Shown here: one piece after another, positions 51,495 through 59,599 of the stretch | How the letters are laid out: every line of letters begins with the position of its first letter | How positions within the stretch are numbered: the first letter of the stretch is position 1 | Source of the DNA: Pseudomonas umsongensis | GTDB taxonomy: Bacteria; Pseudomonadota; Gammaproteobacteria; Pseudomonadales; Pseudomonadaceae | Length of the DNA: 64,000 nucleotides | Assembly: GCF_002236105.1 (NCBI RefSeq) | Contig: NZ_NIWU01000001.1 | Span: 930,001 to 994,000 of the forward strand | Direction of reading: 5' to 3' | Program-made: the position numbers and the translations under genes | The notes under the pieces: model-generated | Database searches by the model: none | What the model was told of the DNA's origin: nothing | The model's input: only the letters and a program-made list of their open reading frames with translations

Positions 51495-52682
51495 ATGATG
51501 CAGAAAGTCGTCGTCGCGGGTGTAGGTATGATCCCCTTCGTCAAGCCTGGCCAGAGCGAGACCTATGCGGTCATGGGCGAGCAGGCCGTGCGGTTGGCAC
51601 TGGCGGATGCCGGCGTAGGTTACGAGTCGGTCCAGCAGGCATATGCCAGCTACGTCTTCGGTGATTCCACCAGCGGCCAGCGTGTGCTGTATAACGTCGG
51701 CATGACCGGTATCCCGGTGATCAACGTCAACAACAATTGTGCCAGCGGCTCAACGGCGCTGTTCCTGGCCAACCAGGCGATCGCCAGCGGCATGGTGGAT
51801 ATCGTCCTGGCCTTCGGTTTCGAACAGATGGTGCCCGGTGCCATTCCCAGCTCCTTCCCGGACCGTCCGAGCCCGTTGGAGCCGTTCCTCGATCAGTGCG
51901 ATGAAGCGATTCCCGGTGCGGCGCAGATTCCGGCAGCACTGCGTATCTTCGGCAGCGCGGGCGTGGAGCACATGAATCGTTTCGGCACGCCGCTGGAAAC
52001 CTTCGCTAAAATTCGCGCCAAGGCCAGCCGTCACGCGGCGAACAATCCCAAAGCCGTATTCCGTAAAGTGGTGACTACCGAAGAGGTCATGGCCGATCAA
52101 GTGGTGTGGCCGGGCGTCATGACGCGCCTGATGGCCTGCCCGCCGACCTGCGGCGCCGCCGCGGTGGTGTTGTGCAGCGAATCCTATGCGAAAAAGCACG
52201 GCCTGGATCGCAGCGTATCGATTGCCGGTCAAGCCCTCACCACCGATGGCGCGGAGACATTCAAGTCGGGCGACATGCGTGATGTTGCCGGTTATTCGAT
52301 GTCCCGCGCGGCGGCGCGCAAGGCTTACGAAATGGCCGGCATCGGTGTCGAGGACGTGCACGTCGTCGAGCTCCACGACTGTTTCGCCCAGAATGAGTTG
52401 CTGACTTACGAATCGTTGGGCCTGTGCCCGGAAGGTGGGGCGCAGAAGTTTGTCGACGATGGCGACAACACCTACGGCGGACGCTACGTGGTCAACCCGT
52501 CTGGCGGCCTGCTTTCCAAGGGCCATCCGATTGGCGCGACGGGCCTGGCGCAATGCACCGAGCTGGTTCAGCAACTGCGTGGTCGCGCGGAGCAGCGCCA
52601 GGTCGAGGGCGCACGCATTGCCTTGCAACACAACGTTGGCATCGGTGGCGCCTGCGTCGTCACCCTGTACCGCAAAGACTGA
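51495..52682 (+). CDS. Thiolase-like protein, SCP-x/lipid-transfer type, copy 2
   Basis: 395 residues; ATG 51495 follows GAGGAG at six bases. The nucleophile is C82 in NNNCASGSTALF. HDCFAQNELLTYE and GGLLSKGHPIGATGLAQCTELV are the other SCP-x thiolase motifs. The catalytic layout fits cleavage of a 3-ketoacyl-CoA to a shortened acyl-CoA plus acetyl- or propionyl-CoA. The next gene begins 13 bases downstream. It is less similar to copy 1 (44175) than the other duplicated proteins are to each other, so it probably serves a distinct round or substrate. Confidence 0.88.
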   Translation: MMQKVVVAGVGMIPFVKPGQSETYAVMGEQAVRLALADAGVGYESVQQAYASYVFGDSTSGQRVLYNVGMTGIPVINVNNNCASGSTALFLANQAIASGMVDIVLAFGFEQMVPGAIPSSFPDRPSPLEPFLDQCDEAIPGAAQIPAALRIFGSAGVEHMNRFGTPLETFAKIRAKASRHAANNPKAVFRKVVTTEEVMADQVVWPGVMTRLMACPPTCGAAAVVLCSESYAKKHGLDRSVSIAGQALTTDGAETFKSGDMRDVAGYSMSRAAARKAYEMAGIGVEDVHVVELHDCFAQNELLTYESLGLCPEGGAQKFVDDGDNTYGGRYVVNPSGGLLSKGHPIGATGLAQCTELVQQLRGRAEQRQVEGARIALQHNVGIGGACVVTLYRKD

Positions 52683-52695
52683 CAGGGGAACCGCG

Positions 52696-53892
52696 ATGGA
52701 TTTTCAACCTGATGCCAGCCTCGAAGCATTCCGCGAGCAAGTGCGCGGCTTCCTTCGCGACCAGGTCCCGGCGGACCTGAAAGGGCAACAGCGCTGCACG
52801 CGCTCGCCGCGAGAGCAGATCACACGCTGGCAAAAGCTCCTCACCGAACGCGGCTGGGGTGCGCCTTACTGGCCCAAGGAGCACGGTGGCACAGGTTGGT
52901 CGGTGCCGCAGATCCTGGTGTTCGATGACGAGTGCAGCGCGGCGGGCACGCCCACCCTGGATGGCTTCGTGCACAAGATGCTTGGCCCGGTGCTCAATAG
53001 CTTCGCCACGCCTGAGCAAAAGGCCGAACACCTGCCTCCGGTGTTCAATGGCGAGCGCCTGTGGTGCCAGGGCTTTTCGGAGCCGGGCGCAGGTTCCGAC
53101 CTGGCATCGCTGCGCACCCGTGCCGAGCGCGATGGCGACCATTATGTGGTCAATGGCCAGAAAATCTGGACCAGTTATGCCCATGACGCGGACTGGATCT
53201 TCCTGCTGGTGCGCACTAACATGGATGTGAAGAAGCAGGCCGGGATCAGCTTTTTGCTGGTGGACATGCGCACGCCCGGCATCACCGTGCGCCCGATCCG
53301 CAGCATCGATGATGCGCATCACTTGAATGAAACCTTTTTCGACAATGTACGGGTGCCGGTAGCCAACCTGATCGGTGGCGAAGGGCAGGGTTGGAACATC
53401 ACCAAGTTTTTGCTCAACAACGAACATGCCACCGTTGCCGACCTGCCCGAGCTCAAGCGCTACATGCGCGAGCTGCGGCTGATCGGCAGCACGCTGCAAG
53501 TGGATGACCAGCCACTTTTCGAGCAGCCCGGGTTTGCCCTGAAGCTGGCACGCCTGGATGCCGAACTGCAGGCCATCGAAATGCTGGTGCAACGGGTGGC
53601 ACGCCTGGAACAACAGCACAATCCGGCGTCGCACACCTTGGGCTCGATCCTCAAGATCCGCGCCACCGAACTGCAGCAGCGCATGACCGAAGCGCAAATT
53701 GAGGCGCTGGCTGACTACGGTGCGATTGCCTATCCGCATCCCCACGAGGCGGACCCGCAACAGCCGTTCCCGCAACAGGCACTGGCACGAGGCATCAGCC
53801 ATGACATGTTCCTGCGCCGTGCCTCGACCATTTACGGCGGCACCAGTGAAGTGCAGCGGGGCATTATCGCCAAGATGCTGTTCCAACTCTGA
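52696..53892 (+). CDS. Acyl-CoA dehydrogenase, alpha-type subunit of a likely heteromeric pair
   Basis: 398 residues from ATG 52696. Blocks: GWGAPYWPKEHGGTGWS, GFSEPGAGSDLASLRT, GQKIWTSYAHDADW, NVRVPVANLIGGEGQGW and STIYGGTSEVQRGIIAKML. The last motif has Gly where many ACADs have the catalytic Glu (YGGTS versus YEGTS), as in the FadE/CaiA-like subfamilies whose base lies elsewhere. It is followed 15 bases later by an ACAD of the short-motif type, an arrangement like the paired alpha2beta2 dehydrogenases of steroid side-chain degradation. Confidence 0.88.
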   Translation: MDFQPDASLEAFREQVRGFLRDQVPADLKGQQRCTRSPREQITRWQKLLTERGWGAPYWPKEHGGTGWSVPQILVFDDECSAAGTPTLDGFVHKMLGPVLNSFATPEQKAEHLPPVFNGERLWCQGFSEPGAGSDLASLRTRAERDGDHYVVNGQKIWTSYAHDADWIFLLVRTNMDVKKQAGISFLLVDMRTPGITVRPIRSIDDAHHLNETFFDNVRVPVANLIGGEGQGWNITKFLLNNEHATVADLPELKRYMRELRLIGSTLQVDDQPLFEQPGFALKLARLDAELQAIEMLVQRVARLEQQHNPASHTLGSILKIRATELQQRMTEAQIEALADYGAIAYPHPHEADPQQPFPQQALARGISHDMFLRRASTIYGGTSEVQRGIIAKMLFQL

Positions 53893-53907
53893 TATCAGGA
53901 AACCGCT

Positions 53908-55047
53908 ATGGATTTCGAATTCACTTCGGAACAACGACTGTTGCAGGACAGCCTGCGACGCTATGTAGACAAGGCCTACAGTTTCGAGGCACGCACCGCC
54001 TTGCTCAAGGCGGGCAAGGACGGGAGTGCGGACAACTGGGGCCTGTTCGCCGCCAACGGCTGGTTGATGGCCGCGTTGCCGGAAGAATACGGCGGCCTTG
54101 GCGGCACGCTGGTGGACACGGTGATCATCGCCCAGGAACTGGGGCGTGGATTGGTACTGGAACCCTTCATGGCTTGTGCTGTGCTGGCGGCCCAGACGCT
54201 GTTGGCAACAGGCAGCGAGGCGCAAAAAGCGCGACTTGTACCGCAACTCGCCGACGGGACCTACCGCATTGCGCTGGCCTATGGCGAGGCTGGTTCACGG
54301 GGCATGCCATTGCCGGTGACCCTTCAGGCGGAACCGGTGCATGACGGATTTCGCCTGTCCGGGCGCAAGAGCCTGGTGCTCGGTGCCGTGGGAGCCAAGG
54401 CGTTTATCGTCTCGGCGCAAATCCCCCAGGCACCGGGCATCAGCCTGCTGTTGGTCGATGCCGATCGTCCGGGCCTGACCTGCCAGACGCTGCCTTTGCA
54501 CGACGGCACCTGGGCGCAGGCGTTGCACTTCGATGGTGTCGAGGTTGGCGCCGATGCCTTGTTAGGCGAAGCGGGGCAGGGTTTGTCGGGGTTACGCCAA
54601 GGCCTGGCCAACGGCATCGTTGCTCTGTGCGCAGAGCTGGTCGGCGGGATGGAAAAAACCATTGAAGTCACAGCCGATTACCTCAAGGTGCGCCAGCAAT
54701 TCGGTGTGCCCATCGGTTCATTCCAGGCATTGCAGCACCGGATGGCGGATATGGCGGCGGAGCTGGAACTGGCACGTTCAAGCCTGCACGCGGCCCTGGA
54801 TGCCATGGCCAATGATGACGCGGTCACTCGTGACAGGACGGTGTCGGCCAGCAAGATGCTCATTTGTCGCGCGGCCAAGTCGGTTTGCGGCCAGGGCATC
54901 CAGTTGCACGGCGGCATCGGCATGACCGAGGAGTACCTGGTCGGCCATTACTACAAACGGGCCGTCGTCGCCGATTTGCTCCTGGGCAGCAGCGACAGCC
55001 ACGAAGCCGCTTGCGCGGCCGCACTGCAGGCGCAACTGCGCGCCTGA
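53908..55047 (+). CDS. Acyl-CoA dehydrogenase, beta-type subunit of a likely heteromeric pair
   Basis: 379 residues. The N-terminal domain is conserved (MDFEFTSEQRLLQDSLRRYVDK, MAALPEEYGGLGG), as is QFGVPIGSFQALQHRMADM. The C-terminus reads IQLHGGIGMTEEYLVGHYYKRAVVADLLLGSS, the HGG.GMT type that lacks a YEGTS-like segment. AYGEAGSRGMPLP replaces the usual TEP.AGSD loop. These features are common in the second subunit of two-gene ACADs. It probably works with the 52696 product. Confidence 0.85.
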   Translation: MDFEFTSEQRLLQDSLRRYVDKAYSFEARTALLKAGKDGSADNWGLFAANGWLMAALPEEYGGLGGTLVDTVIIAQELGRGLVLEPFMACAVLAAQTLLATGSEAQKARLVPQLADGTYRIALAYGEAGSRGMPLPVTLQAEPVHDGFRLSGRKSLVLGAVGAKAFIVSAQIPQAPGISLLLVDADRPGLTCQTLPLHDGTWAQALHFDGVEVGADALLGEAGQGLSGLRQGLANGIVALCAELVGGMEKTIEVTADYLKVRQQFGVPIGSFQALQHRMADMAAELELARSSLHAALDAMANDDAVTRDRTVSASKMLICRAAKSVCGQGIQLHGGIGMTEEYLVGHYYKRAVVADLLLGSSDSHEAACAAALQAQLRA

Positions 55048-55083
55048 TCCGCCATTGAACAGATTATCGAGAGCACAACAACA

Positions 55084-55539
55084 ATGAAAAGCTACGAAAC
55101 CCTGGCCGAACTGCAAGGCCTCGTCGGCGAAGTCGTGGGCACTAGTGACTGGGTGGCCATCGACCAAGATCGAATCAATACCTTTGCGCAAGCCACCGGG
55201 GATCACCAGTGGATTCATACCGACCCCGAACGCGCCGCCCAAGGGCCATTCGGCAAGACGATCGCCCATGGCTTCCTGACCCTGAGCCTGCTACCCACCT
55301 TCATGACCAACGCGTTCGAACTGCGCAACGTGAAGATGGGCGTGAACTACGGCATGAACAAGGTACGCTTCGTCCAGCCGGTGCCAGTGGACAGTCGGTT
55401 ACGCGGGCACTTCAAGGTGCTGTCCTTCGAGCCGCTGGAAGGTAACGGTGCCCAAGTGACCTACGAGATGATCGTGGAGATCGAGGGCGCCGCCAAACCC
55501 GCGTGTGTGGCCGAGACCATCCTTCGGGTATTCGCCTGA
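55084..55539 (+). CDS. MaoC-family (R)-enoyl-CoA hydratase
   Basis: 151 residues, a single hotdog domain. The hydratase motif FAQATGDHQWIHTDPERA (about 37-54) carries the catalytic Asp and His, and KTIAHGFLTLSLLP completes it. It hydrates trans-2-enoyl-CoA to (3R)-3-hydroxyacyl-CoA, matching the MFE-type SDR at 43167. It is the last gene of the rightward run and is followed by a strong terminator. ATG at 55084 has only weak purine signals (GAGAGCACAACAACA) upstream. Confidence 0.9.
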   Translation: MKSYETLAELQGLVGEVVGTSDWVAIDQDRINTFAQATGDHQWIHTDPERAAQGPFGKTIAHGFLTLSLLPTFMTNAFELRNVKMGVNYGMNKVRFVQPVPVDSRLRGHFKVLSFEPLEGNGAQVTYEMIVEIEGAAKPACVAETILRVFA

Positions 55540-55568
55540 GCCATAACGCCTGCAACGCCGTTTTGACA

Positions 55569-55611
55569 AAACGCCACGCGCATTCCCATGCCGCGTGGCG
55601 TTTGCGTTTTT
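55569..55611 (+). terminator. Rho-independent terminator after the MaoC gene
   Basis: AAACGCCACGCG at 55569-55580 pairs with CGCGTGGCGTTT (55592-55603) around an 11-base loop, followed by GCGTTTTT. It marks the end of the operon beginning near 46509 or 49335. Confidence 0.88.
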
Positions 55612-55781
55612 CAGCCTGACAAAAAGTCTGCCCCTCCCTTTGTGCGCCAATAAGGGGGGGGCGAAGACAGGGGGCGGTTGGTTAAAAAAACACTGCCGGG
55701 ACGGGACGTTATTCCGCAGTTCCTTGAAGGGCAGGGCGTGCTTGGAAAGACGCTCAAACCATCATCCTAGAGGTTGGAGAC

Positions 55782-57134
55782 ATGATTAAACTCACAAGAA
55801 CCCTGATTGCGCTTGGCCTGTTGGCTGCGCATGCAGGCGTGCTCCATGCAGCAGTATCAGAGCAAGAAGCCAAGCAATTGGGCACCAGCTTGACCCCCGT
55901 GGGTGCCGAGATGGCCGGTAATGCCGATGGCACCATTCCGGCCTATAACGGCGGGCTGAAAACCGCGCCCGCGGGCTTCGACAAAGCCTCGGGCATTCGT
56001 CCCGACCCCTTTGCCAATGAAAAGCCGCAGTTCTCGATCACAGCCAGCAACGTGGACACCTACGCCGATAAGCTCACGGAAGGAACCAAGGCACTGATCA
56101 AGAAACTGCCGGGTTTTCGCGTCGACGTTTATCCGACGCATCGCACCGTAGGCTACCCGCAGTTCGTGCTGGACAACACGTTGAAGAACGCCACCAGCGC
56201 CGCGCTGACCAATAATAACGAAACGCTGCAAGGCGCCCATGCCGGTGTACCGTTCCCGATTCCCAAGACCGGCATCGAAGTGATGTTCAACCACCTCGCG
56301 CGCTACCAGGGCCTGGCCTGGATCGCGCCCAAGTACGGCGCCTACAACGTCGATGCGGCGGGCAAACTGGTCACGTCTACGTTGGGCCGCTGGACCTACG
56401 AGATGCCTTACTACGATACGTCGAAAAGTGGCGACGACATTCTGCTTACCCGCGCCCGTGCCAATTACAGTGGCCCTGCACGCCGCGCGGGTGAGGCAGT
56501 GATGACATTCGACTACACCGCGACCGAGCGGGGGCGCAAGGCCTACCAGTATCTGCCTGGACAACGCCGTGTGCGCCTGGCCCCCGACCTGGCCTACGAC
56601 ACGCCGAACGCCAGTACCTCAGGGATGTCCACCATCGACGACATCAACCTGTTCAACGGCCGGATGGACCGTTTCGACTGGAAGCTGACAGGCAAGAAGG
56701 AGATGTACGTTCCGTACAACGCCTATCGCTTCGCCTACGCCGAGAATCCTGAGCAGGTGTTTGGCTCCAAATTCATCAATCCAGACCTGGTGCGCTGGGA
56801 GCGGCACCGCGTCTGGGTGGTAGAGGCGACCCTCAAGCCTGGCATGCGCCACATTTACTCCAAACGCACTTTCTACATCGACGAAGACAGCTGGACCGCC
56901 GTGGCGGTGGACCAATACGACGGTCGCGGTCAACTGTGGCGGCCTGGCTTCAACTACCTCCATCAGATGTATGACGCCGTTGCCGTCAACAGCACCGCCG
57001 GACACTACGACCTGATTGCGGGCACCTATTACATCAACGTCTGGCCGGGCAAGGCCGGCGTACAGGTCATGGACAAGCTCAGCCCGGACAATGGCTGGAG
57101 CTCCGATAGCCTGGCGGGGGCCGGGGTTCGCTGA
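55782..57134 (+). CDS. DUF1329 family exported protein
   Basis: 450 residues with a signal peptide (IALGLLAAHAGVLHA, cleavage near 23). The mature protein begins VSEQEAKQLGTSLTPVGAEMAGNADGTIPAYNGGL, the hallmark of DUF1329, and ends in the LolB-like half with FYIDEDSWTAVAVDQYDGRGQLWR and the INVWPGKAGVQV block. These periplasmic or outer-membrane-associated proteins travel with DUF1302, YCF48 and MMPL genes, here about 28 kb apart in the same island. Transport of a hydrophobic molecule through the periplasm is inferred. The 242-base gap before it contains a G8 tract (55654-55661). It has its own terminator. Confidence 0.88.
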   Translation: MIKLTRTLIALGLLAAHAGVLHAAVSEQEAKQLGTSLTPVGAEMAGNADGTIPAYNGGLKTAPAGFDKASGIRPDPFANEKPQFSITASNVDTYADKLTEGTKALIKKLPGFRVDVYPTHRTVGYPQFVLDNTLKNATSAALTNNNETLQGAHAGVPFPIPKTGIEVMFNHLARYQGLAWIAPKYGAYNVDAAGKLVTSTLGRWTYEMPYYDTSKSGDDILLTRARANYSGPARRAGEAVMTFDYTATERGRKAYQYLPGQRRVRLAPDLAYDTPNASTSGMSTIDDINLFNGRMDRFDWKLTGKKEMYVPYNAYRFAYAENPEQVFGSKFINPDLVRWERHRVWVVEATLKPGMRHIYSKRTFYIDEDSWTAVAVDQYDGRGQLWRPGFNYLHQMYDAVAVNSTAGHYDLIAGTYYINVWPGKAGVQVMDKLSPDNGWSSDSLAGAGVR

Positions 57135-57161
57135 TCACTGCTGGACTGTCCATTGTGGTGG

Positions 57162-57195
57162 AACGGGACCGACTTGCGCGGTTCCGTTTTTTTTT
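57162..57195 (+). terminator. Rho-independent terminator after the DUF1329 gene
   Basis: ACGGGACCG pairs with CGGTTCCGT (one G-T pair) around a 7-base loop, followed by a run of nine T (57187-57195). Confidence 0.88.
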
Positions 57196-57209
57196 GGCTA
57201 GTAGAAACA

Positions 57210-57330
57210 GGAGTGCATATCCGTTATTCAGGTAACGGCCGCTTGTGGTTTCGTTCTAACAGCGAGTTACTTGGAAAAGCCCGCAGGAGCGATAGGTCAT
57301 CTTTGGCAAAAGCCAAAGCAACAGCGAGCC
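57210..57330 (+). repeat. Remnant of the large intergenic repeat
   Basis: GGAGTGCATATCCGTTATTC followed by GGTAACGGCCGC and GTGGTTTCGTTC is the head of the repeat unit found at 7840-9490, here degenerate and joined to the palindromic elements that follow. Confidence 0.7.
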
Positions 57331-57335
57331 CTGCT

Positions 57336-57470
57336 GATCGTTCCCATGCGCGGCAAAGGAATGCATCCTGCGACGCTCCGCGTCACCGTTGCGCATGGCT
57401 CAGGTCAGGTGTCGTCAGTGGAACGCGGAGCGTCCCTGGCGGCATTCTCACGCAGAGCATGGGAACGATC
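57336..57470. repeat. MITE-like palindromic element, copy 1
   Basis: 135 bases bounded by GATCGTTCCCATGCG and CATGGGAACGATC. The interior has GACGCTCCGCGTCACCGTTGC and GTGGAACGCGGAGCGTCCC. Half of the same element forms the tail of the large repeats at 8116, 8583 and 9036. No reading frame of note. Confidence 0.85.
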
Positions 57471-57492
57471 AAATACCCACATCCCCCCTGCT

Positions 57493-57627
57493 GATCGTTC
57501 CCATGCTCTGCGTGGGAATGCATCCTGTGACGCTCCGCGTCACCATTGCACATGGCTCAGGTCATGCGTCGTCAGTGGAACGCGGAGCGTCCCTGGCGGC
57601 ATTCCCACGCAGAGCGTGGGAACGATC
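57493..57627. repeat. MITE-like palindromic element, copy 2
   Basis: 135 bases. The ends are the best-preserved terminal inverted repeats: GATCGTTCCCATGCTCTGCG and CGCAGAGCGTGGGAACGATC, each able to form its own small hairpin. Twenty-two bases separate it from each neighbour. Confidence 0.88.
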
Positions 57628-57649
57628 AAAAGCAACAGCGAGCCCTGCT

Positions 57650-57783
57650 GATCATTCCCACGCGCAGCAAAGGAATGCATCCTGTGACCCTCTGCGTCAC
57701 CGTTGCGCATGGCTCAGGCAAGTGTCGTCAGTGGAACGCGGAGCGTCCCTGGCGGCATTCTTTTGCTGCGCGTGGAAACGATC
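57650..57783. repeat. MITE-like palindromic element, copy 3
   Basis: 134 bases with more diverged ends (GATCATTCCCACGCGCAGC and TGCGCGTGGAAACGATC). It stops three bases short of the stop codon of the convergent acyl-CoA synthetase. Confidence 0.85.
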
Positions 57784-57786
57784 AGA

Positions 57787-59364
57787 TCAAGAAACTCGCC
57801 GAGACTGATCCACCCAGTACCCCTCACGAACCTGTCGCCGCAGCACCTTGCCAACAGCGCTCAAGGGCAGGGCCTCCACCAGTTTCACCGACTTGGGTGC
57901 CTTGAAGCGGCCAAGGCGCTCCTTGACCAGGGCGATCAGTTCTTCTTCAGCGACGATCATTCCCGGTTTAAGCACGACTTCGGCATGTACCGCCTCACCC
58001 CACTTGTCATGAGGAATGCCGACCACGGCCGACATCGACACCGCGGGGTGACTATTGAGCGTCGATTCGACCTCCACGGCGTAGACATTGAACCCTCCAG
58101 TAATGATCACGTCTTTCTTGCGATCGACGATGAACACATAACCGGCCTCGTCCACGTAGCCCAGATCACCAGACTTCCAGAAACCCTCGCTGAACTCAGC
58201 AGCGGTGCCCTGGGGATTGTTGTGATAGCCGCTGATGGTTCCGCGCCCACGTAGCCAGATTTCACCGGTGACGCCATTGGCAACGCGATTGCCCGCCTCA
58301 TCGACGATCTTCAATTCGATGCCCGTGGCAGGCCGTCCGGCAGAGGCCAGGCGTCCCGTTTCGACCGCACAGAGGTGGTCGGCCTTGGTCAGGGTGCACA
58401 CCGCCTGGGCGCATTCGGTGGCGCCGTACAGCTGGAAAAAGATGTTGCCGAAACGCTCCCGCGATTGCTTGAGCTTGCTCGGGCTCATAGGCGCCGCGCC
58501 GTAATAGAGGGTCTGCAAGCTCGACAGATCGTATTGCGTGGCCTCGGGCAACTCCAGCAGCCAACCCACCAGCGTCGGCACCATCAGCGCCGTGGTAATC
58601 CGCTCCGCTTCGACATTGCTGCACCATGCCTTGAGGTCGGCGGCGTTCTGGGTAACGGTGCACCCGCCCCGAAACAGCGTGGGCAACAGCGACAACCCCG
58701 AGCCATGGCTGATGGGCGCAATGTGCAGGTAGCGAGTGTGTTCGTTGAGGGCCTGGCTCTGCTCGCTGTCGGCATACATCGAGTCGCGCGCCGCCAGCCA
58801 GTTATCGATGGTGTAGCGGGCGCATTTGCTCTTGCCGGTGGTGCCGCCGGTAAAGCGGTAGATCAGCGTGTCCTGGTACACATCGGATTCGACATCAGGC
58901 TCCTCATCCGATACCCCTTCCAGCAACGTCCAGAAGGACTGCGCGAAGCCACAATCGGCGGGAGGCTCATCCATGCACACCACGACGGCACCGCTGGCGC
59001 ACAGCATTTCGCGGTAGCGCTGCAACAACGTGAGCTCGATGAAAATGACCTTGGGCGCGATGAACTCCACCTGCCAGCGATGTTCTTCAAGGGAATCGCG
59101 AAAGTTCGTATGCGCAATCGCTGCTTCGCCTTTAAACGCTGTCCAGGCGTGCAGCAACGACAGATTGTCGTTTTCCAGGATGCACATAGCCGTATCGCCA
59201 CGCTGCAAATGCAGGCGCGTACGCAAGGCGTTGGCGATGCGATTGGTCAGCCGATGCAACTGATCAAAGCGATAACGCCGGTTGCGCTCCACATTCACCA
59301 ACGCCTCCTGGCTGGCATAGCGTTGCGCAACCTGAGCCATGACCCTGGAAAAATTCATCTTCAT
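57787..59364 (-). CDS. Acyl-CoA synthetase (AMP-forming), copy 2
   Basis: 525 residues from ATG 59364 (GGAG six bases upstream). The P-loop is YRFTGGTTGKSKC; then YGATECAQAV, FWKSGDLGYVDEAGYVFIVDRKKDVIITGGFNVYAVEVE, and the catalytic Lys in GKVLRRQVREGYWV. Residue for residue it follows copy 1 (41510) through the whole protein, clearly a duplication. It stands alone on the minus strand, convergent with the DUF1329 gene and divergent from the SphA-like gene. Two ligases may mean two related acids, such as different chain lengths released by successive degradation. Confidence 0.92.
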   Translation of the reverse strand: MKMNFSRVMAQVAQRYASQEALVNVERNRRYRFDQLHRLTNRIANALRTRLHLQRGDTAMCILENDNLSLLHAWTAFKGEAAIAHTNFRDSLEEHRWQVEFIAPKVIFIELTLLQRYREMLCASGAVVVCMDEPPADCGFAQSFWTLLEGVSDEEPDVESDVYQDTLIYRFTGGTTGKSKCARYTIDNWLAARDSMYADSEQSQALNEHTRYLHIAPISHGSGLSLLPTLFRGGCTVTQNAADLKAWCSNVEAERITTALMVPTLVGWLLELPEATQYDLSSLQTLYYGAAPMSPSKLKQSRERFGNIFFQLYGATECAQAVCTLTKADHLCAVETGRLASAGRPATGIELKIVDEAGNRVANGVTGEIWLRGRGTISGYHNNPQGTAAEFSEGFWKSGDLGYVDEAGYVFIVDRKKDVIITGGFNVYAVEVESTLNSHPAVSMSAVVGIPHDKWGEAVHAEVVLKPGMIVAEEELIALVKERLGRFKAPKSVKLVEALPLSAVGKVLRRQVREGYWVDQSRRVS

Positions 59365-59432
59365 TGTGGTCTCCGTTGTTTGTTCTGGCTGGTGGAAAAC
59401 GCATTCTAGGAAGGGGGCCAAGGTGTGCCGCG

Positions 59433-59453
59433 CCCCCCTTCTGGAGAGGGGGG
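59433..59453. repeat. C-run/G-run palindrome
   Basis: Six C at 59433-59438 and six G at 59448-59453 flank TTCTGGAGA, giving a near-palindrome of the type found in other gaps of the window. Confidence 0.6.
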
Positions 59454-59599
59454 AGGCTCGCGGTGTCGGTGCTAAAGTCAATGGATGTGCCGTAGGCAGG
59501 GGCAACGAAAAAAACCCCTCCAATAAATGGCGTTTTGCGTAACAGCCTCTGTAACCATTGCGCAGTCAGCCATGGGTTTGCAGTGAGTCGAGGGCTTCG

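Noticed and set aside
15026..59364. A complete steroid degradation cluster.
   Set aside because: Side-chain-type enzymes are present, but no 3-ketosteroid dehydrogenase, hydroxylase, or extradiol cleavage and hydrolase genes are visible in the window.
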